This document shows positions 32,805 through 45,770 of a DNA stretch of 64,000 nucleotides, one piece after another; within the stretch, counting starts at the first letter, position 1, and each line of letters begins with the position of its first letter. The stretch spans positions 22,426,662 through 22,490,661 of the forward strand of contig NC_132898.1 of the NCBI RefSeq assembly GCF_030463535.1. Reading direction: 5' to 3'. The notes below the pieces were generated by a model that saw nothing but the letters and a program-made list of their open reading frames with translations, had not been told where the DNA came from and searched no databases. The position numbers and the translations under genes were made by a program. The stretch is from Salminus brasiliensis. Its lineage: Eukaryota > Chordata > Actinopteri > Characiformes > Bryconidae.

Positions 32805-34405
32805 CCTGAATAATTCATAGTTAATACTGTATAATTCACAGTAGCTACTACATAGCCCATAATGGATCAATAATTCATAGTGGATGCTGGTAATTTGTAA
32901 TAGACATTAAATCATTTATAGTGGATAGTGAAAAATTATATTATGTATCTGTATTCACAAATAGTTCATAGCTGATATTGAATAATTCGTAGTGGATGGT
33001 AAAGAATTAAAAGCAGACCCTGAATAATGTGTAATAATTCATAATGATAATGAAAATGTTATTATAGATACTAAATCGTTCATAGTGGATAATGAAACAT
33101 TTATAATAGATACTAAATACTTCATAATAGACACTGAATAATTCATAGTAAATACTGAATAGTTCATAATGGATACTGAATAATGCACAGTGAATACTGA
33201 ATAGTTCATAATGGATAATAAAACATTTATAATAGATATTGAATAGTTCATAGTGGATACTGAATAATTCATAGTGGATACTAAATAGTTCATAGTGGAT
33301 ACTAAATAATTCATAGTAGATACTGAATAATTTATAGCAGATACTAAATAGTTCATAGTGGATACTGAATAGTTTATAGTGGATACTAAGTAGTTCATAA
33401 TGGATACTGAATAGTTTATAGTGGTTACGGAATAATTCATAGTGGATACTTAGTAGTTCATAGTGGATACTGAATAGTTCATAGTGGACACTGAATAGTT
33501 CATAGTAGATACTGAATAATTCATAGTAGATACTGAATAGTTCATAGTGGATACTGAATAGTTTATAGTGGTTACTGAATAATTCATAGTGGATACTAAG
33601 TAGTTCATAGTGGATACTGAATAGTTCATAGTGGATACTGAATAGTTCATAGTGGATACTAAGTAGTTCATAGTGGTTACGGAATAATTCATAGTGGATA
33701 CTAAGTAGTTCATAGTGGTTACTGAATAATTCATAGTGGTTACTAAGTAGTTCATAGTGGATACTGAATAGTTCATAGTGGATACTGAATAGTTTATAGT
33801 GGATACTAAGTAGTTCATAATGGATACTGAATAGTTTATAGTGGTTACGGAATAATTCATAGTGGATACTTAGTAGTTCATAGTGGATACTGAATAGTTC
33901 ATAGTGGACACTGAATAGTTCATAGTAGATACTGAATAATTCATAGTAGATACTGAATAGTTCATAGTGGATACTGAATAGTTTATAGTGGTTACTGAAT
34001 AATTCATAGTGGATACTAAGTAGTTCATAGTGGATACTGAATAGTTCATAGTGGATACTGAATAGTTCATAGTGGATACTAAGTAGTTCATAGTGGTTAC
34101 GGAATAATTCATAGTGGATACTAAGTAGTTCATAGTGGTTACTGAATAATTCATAGTGGTTACTAAGTAGTTCATAGTGGATACTGAATAGTTCATAGTG
34201 GATACTGAATAGTTTATAGTGGTTACTGAATAATTCATAGTGGATACTAAGTAGTTCATAGTGGATACTGAATAGTTCATAGTGGTTACGGAATAATTCA
34301 TAGTGGATACTAAGTAGTTCATAGTGGTTACTGAATAATTCATAGTGGTTACTAAGTAGTTCATAGTGGATAATGAATAGTTCATAGTGGATACTGAATA
34401 ATGGT
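32805..34405 (-). repeat. 21-bp satellite upstream of gpr37l1, about 75 units
   Basis: The unit 'ttcatagtggatactgaata' + 'g' repeats from loose copies at 32805-33060 to tight copies at 33060-34400. The 21-base period keeps the minus frame open (peptides of the MNYSVST type), so the three long open frames of 133, 136 and 171 codons are artefacts. A 420-base higher-order duplication lies inside it. Confidence 0.97.
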
Positions 34406-35155
34406 TTGATTGGGTTCAGATTAATAGCTACAGAATAATTGGTTAAACTTAAACCCCATCAGATTCCTCCGGATTGTCCAGGGGGAGTTTTTGAAGGCCC
34501 ATGACTGAACTCTGAACATGACTGTAGTGCTGCTATTTTTAACTACATCTAAGCTATAACTGAAGGTTACAAAAGGCCAGGTGTGTGCGTGAATGTGCGT
34601 GTGCTGTGTAAACAGCAGTGTGGCCTCGAGCAAGCCAAGCAGGGATATTTTTAGCCTCCACTGATGTGTGTGTGTGTGTGTATGTGTGTGAGGTGTGGAT
34701 TTCCCCTTAGTTTTTAGGTTCTTACAAGTTATTTTTTCTGTCAGGCGTCATGCGAGGCTCTCTTTTCACTTCCTTCTCAAACAGAGGAACAATGCAGCAA
34801 CGCAGCAGCATTACCCAACACAGATCTTATGAAAGTGGTGGAATTCCTGCCGAGCACTGGAGCTGAAGACAAATCTGCTGGAGAAAAAAAATAAAGAATG
34901 GGGCTTTATGATGAGGAGATAAGAACTGCACGCTATTGTAAATGATTGTTGGTGTTTTGCGAAAGGTGGAGTTAATATTACACCACTGTGAGTCAGATCA
35001 ACCTCCCCTCCTCTGAGGGTTCACTGGAAGCAGCATAATGGAGCATCTGTGCATCTATTCAATCTTCTGTCATTTCTTTTGGCAGATTTCTGACTTCTGA
35101 CTTCTGTATAAAAAAGAAGACTGGAATGAAGAACAAAACTCTGCTGTCCCTACAC
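34406..35155. other. Unique spacer between satellite blocks
   Basis: It holds a short (TG)n at 34662-34690. No exon recognised. Confidence 0.5.
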
Positions 35156-35810
35156 TACATTACACTAAACACTAGATAATTCATAGTGGACACTAATAAA
35201 TTCATAGTGAATATTGAATAGCTGATAGTAGATACTAAATAATTCATAATAGATATTGAATAATTCATAACAGATACTGAATAATTGATAGTAGATGCAA
35301 AAAATGTGTAGTAGATAATTCATAGTGGATACTAATTAATTGATAGTAGATACTAAATAATTCACATTCTGAATTATTCATATTCGTGGGTCCTGTATAA
35401 TTATTTGTAGCTACACTACACTATAGTAAATACTGGATAATTAATTGAGGAAACTCATTATTTCATAGTGGATACTAATACATTCATAGTGAATACTGAA
35501 TAGTTTATAATAGATACTAAATCATTCTTAATGGATACTGAATATTTGATAATAGAGACTGATTAATTAATAGTAGGCACAGAAAATGTATAATAGATAC
35601 TGAATAATTCACAGCGTATACTAATAAATTCACAGTGAATACTGAATAGTTTATGGTAGCTGCTGAATAACTCATAGTGTGTACTAATGATTTATAATAC
35701 ATACTAAATAATAATAGTATATGCTGAACGATTCACAGTAGATAGTGTTTATGTGTAGTAGTTGATATATAATTTACAGTGGATACTGAATAACTATTTG
35801 CATTAAATTT
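35156..35810 (-). repeat. Outlying, diverged copies of the 21-bp satellite
   Basis: Words such as 'attcatagtggatactaata' and 'gaatagttgatagtagatac' recur irregularly. They are the same family as 32.8-34.4 kb, separated by 750 bases of unique DNA. Confidence 0.8.
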
Positions 35811-38800
35811 AGATTTACAAAAACTTCTGAAGTCTTCTGTATCCACCTACAGGTTAGAACTGTAGGATAAATATAACTGTATAATAATAATAATAAAAAA
35901 TCCCTGACATTAACTCACTATACAACAATTTCATACTTCTGATGCTATTATTAACTGTCATGTTATTTTTTCTGTTCTGCTTGTTCACTCTCTCACCATC
36001 TGTGGAGCTTTGGCTTGTCACTTGTACCTGAAGTTCGTTACCAAACCAGCCAATAAGAACAGGGTAAAAACTCCATAACTAGCTGTATTAGCTGTAACTT
36101 GAAACAAATTCATACTGTAGTTTGACATCTTCACTCTGTACATACTAAGCCCCTGTGTCACTCTTTATATGATAGATGTTGAGAAAAAAGGCTTGTGTTT
36201 ATCTCAGCCAGCTTTTAGTCTACATCCTCTCACAGCTCCAGATTAGAGCAGCAGCACCTCCCTCAGGGTCCTAGCACCCTGCCGTCTCTGAATGTGTTGA
36301 ATTTAGAGATGTGGTGGCCCAGCTGAATACTAAAGAACAAGAAATAGTGTTTAAAGAAAATGCTACATTTATGTATGAGGCTAAAGAACATTAAGGGAGA
36401 TAATGGACTTCTGAAACTAGCCTAGTGATGTGCCTGTAACATGTTTCTCCTTTTGAACTTTCAGTTACAGACAGATGTGGCATTGCTAGGCTCCAAACGA
36501 ATGATGTCCTGACAAGATGTAGCTCCGATTCTTCAGGTATCTTCAGAATATTTTTTTACCGTAATTGCAATGTTCTTACTGTAACTGTAGCCCTATTTTA
36601 TACTGTAACAATATTATTAGCACTTTATTAACCTTTCTTCACTTCAACACTTTCAACACTTCATTAACACTGTATTACCTGTAGAATTGGTACAGGTAAA
36701 ACATTTGATCAAAAATTAAAATACAGTGGTCTACCAGTGTCTAATATGCATTTGTGTACCAATGCATTTGGTACACAAATGGTTAACAGATCTCGTTCGC
36801 TACTATGTGTCTCGTCTCCCTAAACCAGGCCACCGAAAGGATTGGCTTTGCCGTTTGAGGCTGTGAAAAGCGCCAAAACCCTAAATGTTAGTGTGTGTTC
36901 GTGTGTGTTTTTGCTCCCTGTTCATATGGCAGCATCAGGGTGTTATTATGTCAGGTGACAGAAACCTGACTGTGCAGTCGATCAGATAGAGGAGAGGCAG
37001 GTGGAGAGGCAGAGTCACAGGTACAGTCAAATAAGGACATGGTGATATGTTGGTAGTGAGATTCAGCATTGTGACAGATGTTAGGCTGATGTTGTACAGT
37101 GTTTCAGTGTCAATGTGTGCTCTGAACAGGCACAGATCTCACTGTTCATATGGCATGAACCAGTGTGTTATTTTATCAGGTGACAGAACGTATGAGAGCA
37201 TGTTGGCTACCATAGCTATAAATTTATAATGACATGAAATTGGCAGTCAGAAGTCTAACAAACATGCCAAAAGGAGCAGTTTGCAGGAGACGCCCTGTGG
37301 ACCGCTTTTACGTCCCCACCACCAATATCAAACCTACACCCTTGCATACACATTTTACACACTTCAGACTATCAAAGACTGTAGTGCCCAAACTTTTGGT
37401 CTTGAGGGTCCATATTGTAATGTTTGTGGTGAGCTGACAGCTCCCGAAACAAGACAAAACAGCATATAACTACAGCAGGTAGGCAGGTTATGGAATTCGC
37501 ATTTAGCATAGCATGTGTTTTATAACACTAAACTCCATTAGATTACTAGACCTTGTTAGAAATACAGTTTTAAAGCCTGAATTTAGAAAAAAATGTATGT
37601 TATTATCACAATCATACTCTGACTTGTCATCTGGCATGTAGGCCTGGTTTGCTCAGCTGTAAACAACAACAAATTCCTGACTGTGATTCCAGTCGTGATT
37701 TGAGCTGTTACAGTAGTCACTTTGCAAACAGCTACAACTGGTTTATGGAGTTACTGTAAGAGTTATGCTTGGTATCAGACTCCTAATCTGACCTTACACC
37801 TGCCGCACTGAGCCTGAATGGAGCGTATGGCCTACAGCCGGCGACAACAACAGCATCACCACACACAAATTCACTGTGGTTGGTATTCTTGGTTGATATT
37901 AGGGTATTCTCTGGAGTTAACATGGTTCTTTATATGGGGTTGCTGTGGTATTACTGTGGTTGCTATGGTAAGCTGATGCATGTATCAGGTGTGTGTGTGT
38001 TGTGTATTAAACCATACATCAAACTGGGCCTGTTTTACAATGGCTTAGCATCTGAGAACAAAAGACCTAGCATTCCCTCTTGAAGTGTCACTTATCAAGC
38101 ATACAGTATATCCATCTTTTTCAGGCATGTATGTGTATGTGTGTGTAAATGTAATTCTTTATGTTTGCAACAACATACTTACATTTCTATTTAATTTCAT
38201 TTAAATACTACAGTAAAAATCATGAAGCACTCCAGACTTCTACGTTTTATTCCCAGGAGAACTTTGCATCCTGACCACATGAGGGCAGTAGCTGGTCAGG
38301 AGAATCAGCCTCTTTTGAACGGTTTGACCTGTTCTAGTGTCACACCTTGCTAATCTAGGCCTGAGCTGGGAAGTAAAGAGTTTAGCCTTAGTCAGTGTAG
38401 ACATACAGGATATACCATCCGTACTGGTACTACTAATCATTGTACACCTTCTGTTCTGCAGAGCTTAGCACACTTTTTACACTGTAACGCTAACTTTTAC
38501 ACATTGTAAATTAGCACTGTAAAAAGAACACTGTGAAATGTACAGTAACTTGCTGGCAGCAACTAGCTAGTAAAATGCTGTAGTACATTTCACATTTAGG
38601 AAATAAAGCTTTCAACACGCCTGGCATCAGTTTTCTACATCTTCATAGACTGACCGTGGCTAGTAATGTTAGCAAGCTGAGGTAACAGACCCCTAGCATA
38701 TGTCTGTTTATCTGAATAAATCTACATATCCTCTAACTTACTGAAGCTTTCTGTGATTATAAACCATTATAGAGGATATAAATACATCCTTCTGTGTGTG

Positions 38801-39060
38801 ACATTAAAAGTAATATCTGAGTTGGGAATAACAGAAAAAGAACCATTAGCAAAGATGTATTATTGTTCAAACTGCTGAAAATAAATCCTCCTCTCTGATG
38901 TTAATTTACAGGCTAAAATCTCTTTACCGCCACTGAATTTTGACCATGACGCTTTACAGATCTGTATTTAGGTTCAGTACAGTACAGTAAGAATTTGTTC
39001 ATTTTATAGTAAAAATGCTGTTGCAACTACAGTAAGGCAAACGGATACCTAAGCACAATG
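35811..39060. other. Gene-poor spacer
   Basis: Unique AT-rich sequence. A pair of related blocks at 36.9-37.0 and 37.13-37.19 kb (ttcatatggca...ttat.tcaggtgacagaa) indicates a local duplication. No exon of ELF3 or any other gene was recognised. Confidence 0.5.
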
Positions 39061-39103
39061 TTGTTATACATATATATATATAATAACAATAAATATCAAT
39101 AAT

Positions 39104-39243
39104 TTAAGGGACTGTCCACTTAAAACCATCTTGATTTTTTAAATACACAGCTAATCAGCTCAAATTATTGATATAATAACAATAAATTGAGTCGATTAGC
39201 TGTGCATTTAAAAATCAAGATGGTTTTAAAGGCATTCCCTTAA
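39104..39243. repeat. Long inverted repeat, arms of about 57-60 bases, loop about 23
   Basis: The left arm (39104-39163) contains 'aaaaccatcttgattttt' and 'cagctaatcagctcaa'. The right arm (39187-39243) contains 'ttgagtcgattagctg' and 'aaaaatcaagatggtttt'. Arms pair with only a few mismatches and small bulges. This is a foldback or MITE-type structure with an AT-rich loop. Confidence 0.85.
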
Positions 39244-39700
39244 AGGCATTGTTTTTTATTTTTGAGGTATGTGAGCACATAAAGAACCTCAGCATAATGT
39301 AACTGTAATGTGTAAATATTGTATTAAATAATGTAAGTTAAATGTACATAAATAGGCTGAGTGATTTCGCTTTCAGTATTCATGTTTATGGCTTTGAGGG
39401 GTTGAAACATGAGCATAAACACTGCCGTGCACACTGCAGTGTTTTGGTGTAGTGGTTGACTGTTCATTTACATGGCGCCGGTGTTTGGTCTCAAATCCAT
39501 ACTGGAGTGTGTGTGTGTGTGTGTGTGTGTGCGTGCGTATGTGCTTACGTGTGTGTACATGTGTTGTGTTTTAAAATCTGTTTGAAATCTGTCCCCACGC
39601 AATATAGCGTGAGCTGGATTTCCAGTGTGGGAATAGTAAACTGGGTCAGTATGTGGAACTGGAGCTTTCTGTGTTTTCTTTAACACAGTGGAACATTAGA
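39244..39700. other. Spacer with GT microsatellite
   Basis: (GT)n at about 39508-39533. Nothing else recognised. Confidence 0.6.
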
Positions 39701-40871
39701 ACATTTGGACGTTTTCACACTTCCTGTACAATATAGCTAAGTTTTTAACACTTTTTGTAAACCTAACTTTTATACAGTTTGTGTACTATATAACTATACT
39801 TTATACTTTCTATTATACTTTACTATAATTTTTTTGTACTTTCTAATATAATATTCAGAAAACTTTTTGTACCTTAAACCTTATATACTTATATGTTTAT
39901 ATACTTTCTTTACAATATAGCTACATTTTCAGCACATTTCTGGACTGTAAAACGTAACATTTATACAATTTCTTTATAATATAGCTACATTTTTAAACAC
40001 ATTTTTGGACTGTAAAATCTTGCATTTATACACTTTCTGTACAATATAGCTACATTTTAAAACACATTTTTGGACTATAAAATCTTGCATTTATACACTT
40101 TCTGTACAATATAGCTACCTGCTGAATACCTTTTGTACTTTATACTTAATGTTTATACACTTTCTGTACAATATAGCTACATGGTGAACACCTTCTGTAC
40201 TTTAAACTGAACATTTATACACTTTCATTACAATATAGCTAATTTTGTAAGCATCTTTGTGGACTGTAAAACCTAACATTTATACACTTTCTGTACAATA
40301 TAGCTACCTGTTGAACACCTTCTGTACTTTATACTTAATGTTTATACACTTTCTTTACAATATAGCTTCATTTTCAACACATTTCTGGACTGTAAAACAC
40401 AATGTACAATATAGCTACATGTTATACACTTTGTACTAATCATTTACTTTGTACTTTCTAATTTAACATTTAAAAACATTCTGTACTATAAAGCTAACTG
40501 CAATCAAAAAGCTGTATTTTGTACTTTTTTCACCTTTTTTACCTAGTGTTTATACACTTGTACTATAAAGCTACATTTTGAATACCTGTTGTACTTTAAA
40601 CTTAATGTTTATACACTTTCTGCACAATATAAAGTTTTGAACACTTTTTTGCGCTGTAAACCTAACGTTGATACACTTTCTGTACAATATAGCTGCATAT
40701 TGAACACTATTTGTACATTTTTCACCCTTTTTACTGTAAACGTTGACACACTTTTTGTACAATAGCTACATTTTGATCACTTTTTTCCTTTTTTCACATT
40801 GTGTACTATAAGGTTACATTTCAACACTTTTTTTTTACTGTAAACCTAACATTTATGCCCTTTGTGTACTA
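39700..40871 (+). repeat. 62-65-bp minisatellite 'tttatacactttctgtacaa'
   Basis: Landmark 'acaatatagctac' occurs at about 40041, 40106, 40168, 40230 and 40295, giving a 62-65 base period. Companion words are 'ctgtaaaacctaacatttat' and 'gaacaccttctgtac'. The array continues for a few dozen bases beyond the transposon, from 42040. Confidence 0.9.
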
Positions 40872-42039
40872 CACTGCTCAAAAAAAATAAAGAGAACACT
40901 CAAATAACACATCCTAGATCTGAATGAATGAAATATTCTCATGGAATACTTTGTTCTGTACAAAGTTGAATGTGCTGACAACAAAATCACACAAACATCA
41001 TCAATGGAAATCTAATTTATTAACCAATGGAGGCCTGGATTTGGAGTCACACACAAAATTAAAGTGGAAAAACACACTACAGGCTGTCCATAGCTTCAAT
41101 GCCTTCATTTTGCAGGAACTGCTGACACACTTCAGCCACATGAGGTCTAGTATTGTCCTGCATTAGGAGGAACCCACTGCCAACCGCACTAGCATATAGT
41201 CTTACAAGGGGTCTGAGGATCTCATCTCGGTAGCTAATGGCAGTCAGGCTACCTCTGGCGAGCACATGGAGGGCTGTGCAGCCCCCCAAAGAAATGCCAC
41301 CCCACACCATTACTAACCCACTGCCAAACCGGTCATGCTGAAGGATGTTGCAGGCAGCAGATCGCTCTCCACGGCGTCTCCAGTCACATCTGTCACATGT
41401 GCTCAGTGTGAACCTGCTTTCATCTGTGAAGAGCACAGGGCGCCAGTGGCGAATTTGCCCATCCTGGTGTTCTCTGGCAAATGCCAAGCGTCCTGCACGG
41501 TGTTGGGCTGACACCTGAACAATTTTGACCTGCTGGAGGTCATTTTGCAGGGCTCTGGCAGTGCTCCTCCTGTTCCTCCTTGCACAAAGGTGGAGGTAGC
41601 AGTCCTGCTGCTGGGTTGTTGCCCTCCTACGGCCTCTACGGCCTCTGGACACTATGCTGACAGACACAGCTCACATTGATGTGACATCCTAGATGAGCTG
41701 CACTACCTGAGCCACTTGTGTGGGTTGTAGAGTCCGTCTCATGCTACCACGAGTGTGAAAGCACCACCAACATTCAAAAGTGATCAAAACATCAGCCAGA
41801 AAGCATAGGTACTGAGAAGTGGTCTGTGGTCCCCACCTGCAGAACCACTCCTGTATTGAGTGTGTCTTGCTAATTGCCAATAATGTCCACCTGTTGTCTA
41901 TTCCGTTTGCACAACAGCATGTGAAATTGATTGTCAATCAGTGTTGCTTCCTAAGTGGACAGTTTGATTTCACAGAAGTTTAATTTACTTGGAGTTATAT
42001 TGTGTTGTTTAGGTGCTCCCTTTATTTTTTTGAGCAGTG
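40872..42039 (-). mobile_element. Tc1/mariner transposon with both ends and TA target duplication
   Basis: The ends are inverted repeats beginning CACTGCTCAAAAAAA (40872) and closing TTTTTTTGAGCAGTG (42039), each next to TA (40870-40871 and 42040-42041). Removing the 1168-base element plus one TA rejoins 'gtactataaag', a word of the surrounding minisatellite. A degenerate transposase runs on the minus strand. The length is shorter than usual for this fish family because of internal deletions. Confidence 0.95.
41077..41937 (-). pseudogene. Defective Tc1-type transposase
   Basis: The minus-strand remains are in at least two frames: 41937-41689 (N-terminal part, ending AQVVQLI) and 41667-41077 (196 codons). 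[10 protein letters not shown] and LMQDNTRPH show the first two catalytic aspartates of the DDE triad. The last frame stops at GIEAMDSL, where the family normally continues into the WPARSPDLNPIEH block, so the third acidic residue is lost. The helix-turn-helix region between 41.64 and 41.70 kb is also shortened by deletion. The protein cannot be active. Confidence 0.9.
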
Positions 42040-44480
42040 TATAAAGCGACATTCTAAGCACATTTCATACTATAACCCTAATGAAGCCAATTATTTTTAC
42101 ACAATTTTCGTAGTGTGCGGTTAACATTTACGATATATTCTGCCAAATCTGTGCCATTTCCCTGGAAATGTATAAATGTGCACAAAAAACTGTAAAATAA
42201 ATTTTATTATTAAGCAAAGTGTCTTGTACATTGACCTAATTGCAAATGTAAGATAAATAATTAAAAACATTAATAAAAACTACCTAGAACACTTAAAATA
42301 AAAAATAATAAAATAACATTTGTTACCTGTTCCCGCTCTCTAACTATACGCTTTACCATAAAATATAATTATTAAAATCCTTTTTTAATTTTTAATCCAT
42401 TTTTTTTATTTTTTAGCATTGTTGTGAGACTTATGCTAAAAGTCTCTCTCATCTATGCTTTTAAAAGATGTTTTTTATAAAAAAAAAATCATAATATTTA
42501 AGTTAAAATACACATTGAGTTATTTCCCTAGGTTTTCACTCAGTCCTGTTACCGTAACACTTACCCCATCTAAAAAATATCTACAGTTCAACAGGAAGTT
42601 GCATCAGTGGGATCTTCTGAAGGCCAGGGGAAGACCAAAAGTAAGTTCCCTCCTTTTTTGTTCTGTTTGATCATATTGTAACTATTACTGAGGAGGTCAA
42701 TCTCAACATTCTGTCCTGTTACCTAAATTAAGTCTTAGATGATATATGTTTATTTATAAAAACCTAATTTTGGAAAAATCACTATAATGTGCTCAGTGTC
42801 CTCATGCTATTACACTTCCAGGTGTAATGCCATAGATCAAATATATTAAGTTTAGTATTCTGATCCAAAGTTGACTGGCTGTAGTGTGGGCTCAGAATGC
42901 TGTATTGTGGCTGATTATAGAAATGATCTGTGCATGTGATGGAGGAATGACCAGTGCAGGGGAGGAATTAAACTACATATAGGGTCCCTGTTAAAGGCCA
43001 GTCTGTAACTGCAAATTTTTTGTTTATTCCAATTAACTCCCATGGAAAGTTTCCAACTTAACATTTTTTCAATTTTAGTTGTGCAACAACCAAATGTCAG
43101 AACGTAGAAAGTAGCTAATATAAATAGAAATGATTGCATTGCAGTATGAAATTCTGCTTATTGAGTCACAGATATAATTTAACAGTACATTTTATAAACT
43201 TAAATGTGTTATTTAATGTGATGCACATGTGTGTTTAGGCAACATGAAGGGCAGAGAATAAGACAAAAAAAAAAAAATCTTCAGAAGCAAATTCAAGAAT
43301 TACAGATTCTGTTGAAGAAACAAACCTAAAAACACATTAAGTTCATTCCTGTTATCTGATTATTTATAAAAAGAAATTAAAGATAACCTACTTTTTTCCA
43401 ATTATGTTTGGTCCATTATTTATCCATTTGTTTAATAAATTACATGATGAAAAAATAATACATTTCAGGTTTGGGTCTTCTTGAAAAAATAAAAAGATGT
43501 TGCATCTTTTAGAAAAATACAGCATGCAGGCATATATAGTGATTTTGTAGTCATATATATCAATGATTTGAACATGTAGTCAGTCATTTCTTTAAAATAA
43601 ACACTTTCTTGAGGGAACATCAAAGGAATTAGTTGACATGCTTTTAAACATTCTTTTTAAATGTCCCATCAGTTTTGGTAACAGGACTGAGAAAAACGTA
43701 ACCATTTTCAGCTTAGAAACCTTGTAAAAAAAGCTGCCTGAGATAATACATGTTTTATATAGATAATATATTTAATAGTTAAGTATACGTGTTATTATAT
43801 TCAGAGTTGAAAAAACAAACAAAATGAAGTTTAATTTTGAAGAGTTACAACCAGCAAATGGCACCCATTCGGTGGAATGGCCCTTACATAAAATGTTTTG
43901 TACTGTAAAATGATGTCTTTATTATTGAACACTCATCTGCTTCATCAGAGGTATGATAAAAGTGTCTACTTGATTTAATGGAATTGCTTGATGGTGTTTT
44001 AAGAAATCTGAGAAATCCCACTGTCAAAGCAGAAAAGCAGAGTCTTTAGAGGATTAAATAATGAATTGAACTGAAGCTCATTGTTCTGTTCTTGTAACTC
44101 CTGCCCTGTTGTCCTCTAAACTGCTTCCATTTCTCCCTCAGACAGGCCAGACTGGCTCTTCTGGTTCCTGTGGATTCCTTACATAAGAGCCGATGTTAGC
44201 CACACATCTTCTGCGGTTCTCGTCAACGCACTGACGCTCATGCCAGCCTGAAGAATGTGTCGGAGACGAGAGGATCAGTCTGCCTGTAAACACTGCAGTA
44301 ATTAGCATTTATATAACAGCCAGGCCTTGAGCGGAATGAGGGTGACACAGAGAGGAAACACATTATAAGGCTTCAAAATGAGGTCATACCTGAATAATCT
44401 GTGTACAGAACTCTTTACAAGAAGGCCCTGAGAACCACTCTGTTCATGCATGATCTCCTAAGCTTTAAACAATATATGGG
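42040..44480. other. AT-rich spacer with a possible degraded element at 42.5-43.7 kb
   Basis: A short continuation of the minisatellite (42040-42080) is followed by A/T-rich sequence. An exact 15-base inverted repeat, CTCAGTCCTGTTACC at 42539-42553 and its complement at 43677-43691, frames exon-like coding scraps (plus strand near 42580-42640 and 43235-43330, the latter ending QIQELQILLKKQT). No intact gene results. Confidence 0.4.
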
Positions 44481-44484
44481 AGAG

Positions 44485-45770
44485 TGATGAATGTGTGATC
44501 AGTGGGTGTTCTTTGGATGATTTTTGGGTGGCCAATGGGTGTTCATCCAATTGGGTAATTTAAAATCTTTAAATGATCTTTGGATTAGATGTGGCTTGCT
44601 TTTGGGCAATTTATGCATGACCTTTTGGTGATCTGTAAGTAACTTTTGGGTGATATAACAGTGACCTTAGGGTGACATAACATTTGGGGGATCTAACTGT
44701 GATCTTTGAGTGATCTAATGGTGACCTTTGGGTAATCTATGGGTGATCTAATGGGTGATTGTTATGCCAAGAGCCCTTTAAGCTTCAAGTATGGCTCGGC
44801 TTGACCCGCTATCCTTTAAGATCTATGGAAAACAAGTATTCAGATCGGCACCAAAGTGGTGGAACAAACTTTCCCAGGGTGTCCGAACAACAGAGCCGCT
44901 CACCATCTTCAAACGCCGACTGAAGCACTTGGGCGAAGTGTGGTGCCGGCTATTGGTGTCTCCATACTGACCTTTGTATTTAGTTATGTCTAAGCTTAGA
45001 GGTATCTTTTGCGTCCTAGCCAATACAAACTAGCTGTGGATATTTTGTTATAAACTATGAAGCACTTGTGTAAGTCTCTGGATAAGAGCGCCTGCTAAAT
45101 GCCTTAAATGTAAATGTATGGTAGACCTTGTCTCCTAGGGTATAGCTTAGATTGTTGTAATATTTACCAGTTGAACAACTAATTTTATTCTCTCTAGGAG
45201 AGGCTGTGTTTTTTCTCTCTGTTGTCTCTATTGTAGAACCTAAAATCTCTAGATGAGCTCAGATCAGGAGTGTTGATCCTTATTCGTCCTAGACATTGCA
45301 CTTTTGAAACTCCTTTGGTAGTTCTCAATGAAGCTTACTGTATCTATATGTTTTCCTGTCAGGTTTTCCCATTTATATATTGCGGTCTTCTCGCAGTCAG
45401 TGTCAGTGATCTGACAGTGATCATTGGGTGATCTAACAGTGATCTTTGGGTAATCTAATGACCTAATCTTGCAACCTTTGGTCCATCTATAAGTAATCTT
45501 TGGTCAATTTTTGGGTGAATCTTGGATGAGTGCTTTTTTAAGTAATCTATGTGTGACCCTTGGTGATCTTTGAGTGATCTTTGGGTGCTCTAAAAATGTC
45601 CTTTGGGTATTCTATAAGCAATCTTTGGGTGATGTACAGGTAATCTGTTAATGCTCTTTGGGTGATCCTTATGTGACTTTTGGATGATGTTTGGGTGATA
45701 CATTCATGATTTATGTGATACTCTGATGATGAATGAGTGATCTATGTATGTTTTATGAAAGACTTTTGAG
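44485..45770 (+). repeat. 'gtgatctttgggtgatctaa' repeat split by an L2 fragment
   Basis: Degenerate units of about 16-20 bases fill 44485-44765 and resume at 45410-45740. The interruption at 44766-45400 is LINE-derived and unique sequence, so the array was in place before the LINE arrived. Confidence 0.75.
44766..45117 (+). mobile_element. 3' end of an L2-type LINE
   Basis: The plus-strand translation gives FRSAPKWWNKLSQGVR...LTIFKRRLKHL, the usual C-terminus of fish L2 reverse transcriptase proteins, then a stop. The typical tail 'ctggataagagcgcctgcta' plus 'aatgccttaaatgtaaatgt' follows, ending in TAAATG repeats. It is 5'-truncated, as is normal for LINE insertions. Confidence 0.8.

Noticed and set aside
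33039..34385. Three long minus-strand frames (133, 136 and 171 codons) of the MNYSVST type
   Set aside because: They are the translation of a 21-bp satellite, whose period is a multiple of three. There is no non-repeat sequence, splice site or start context.
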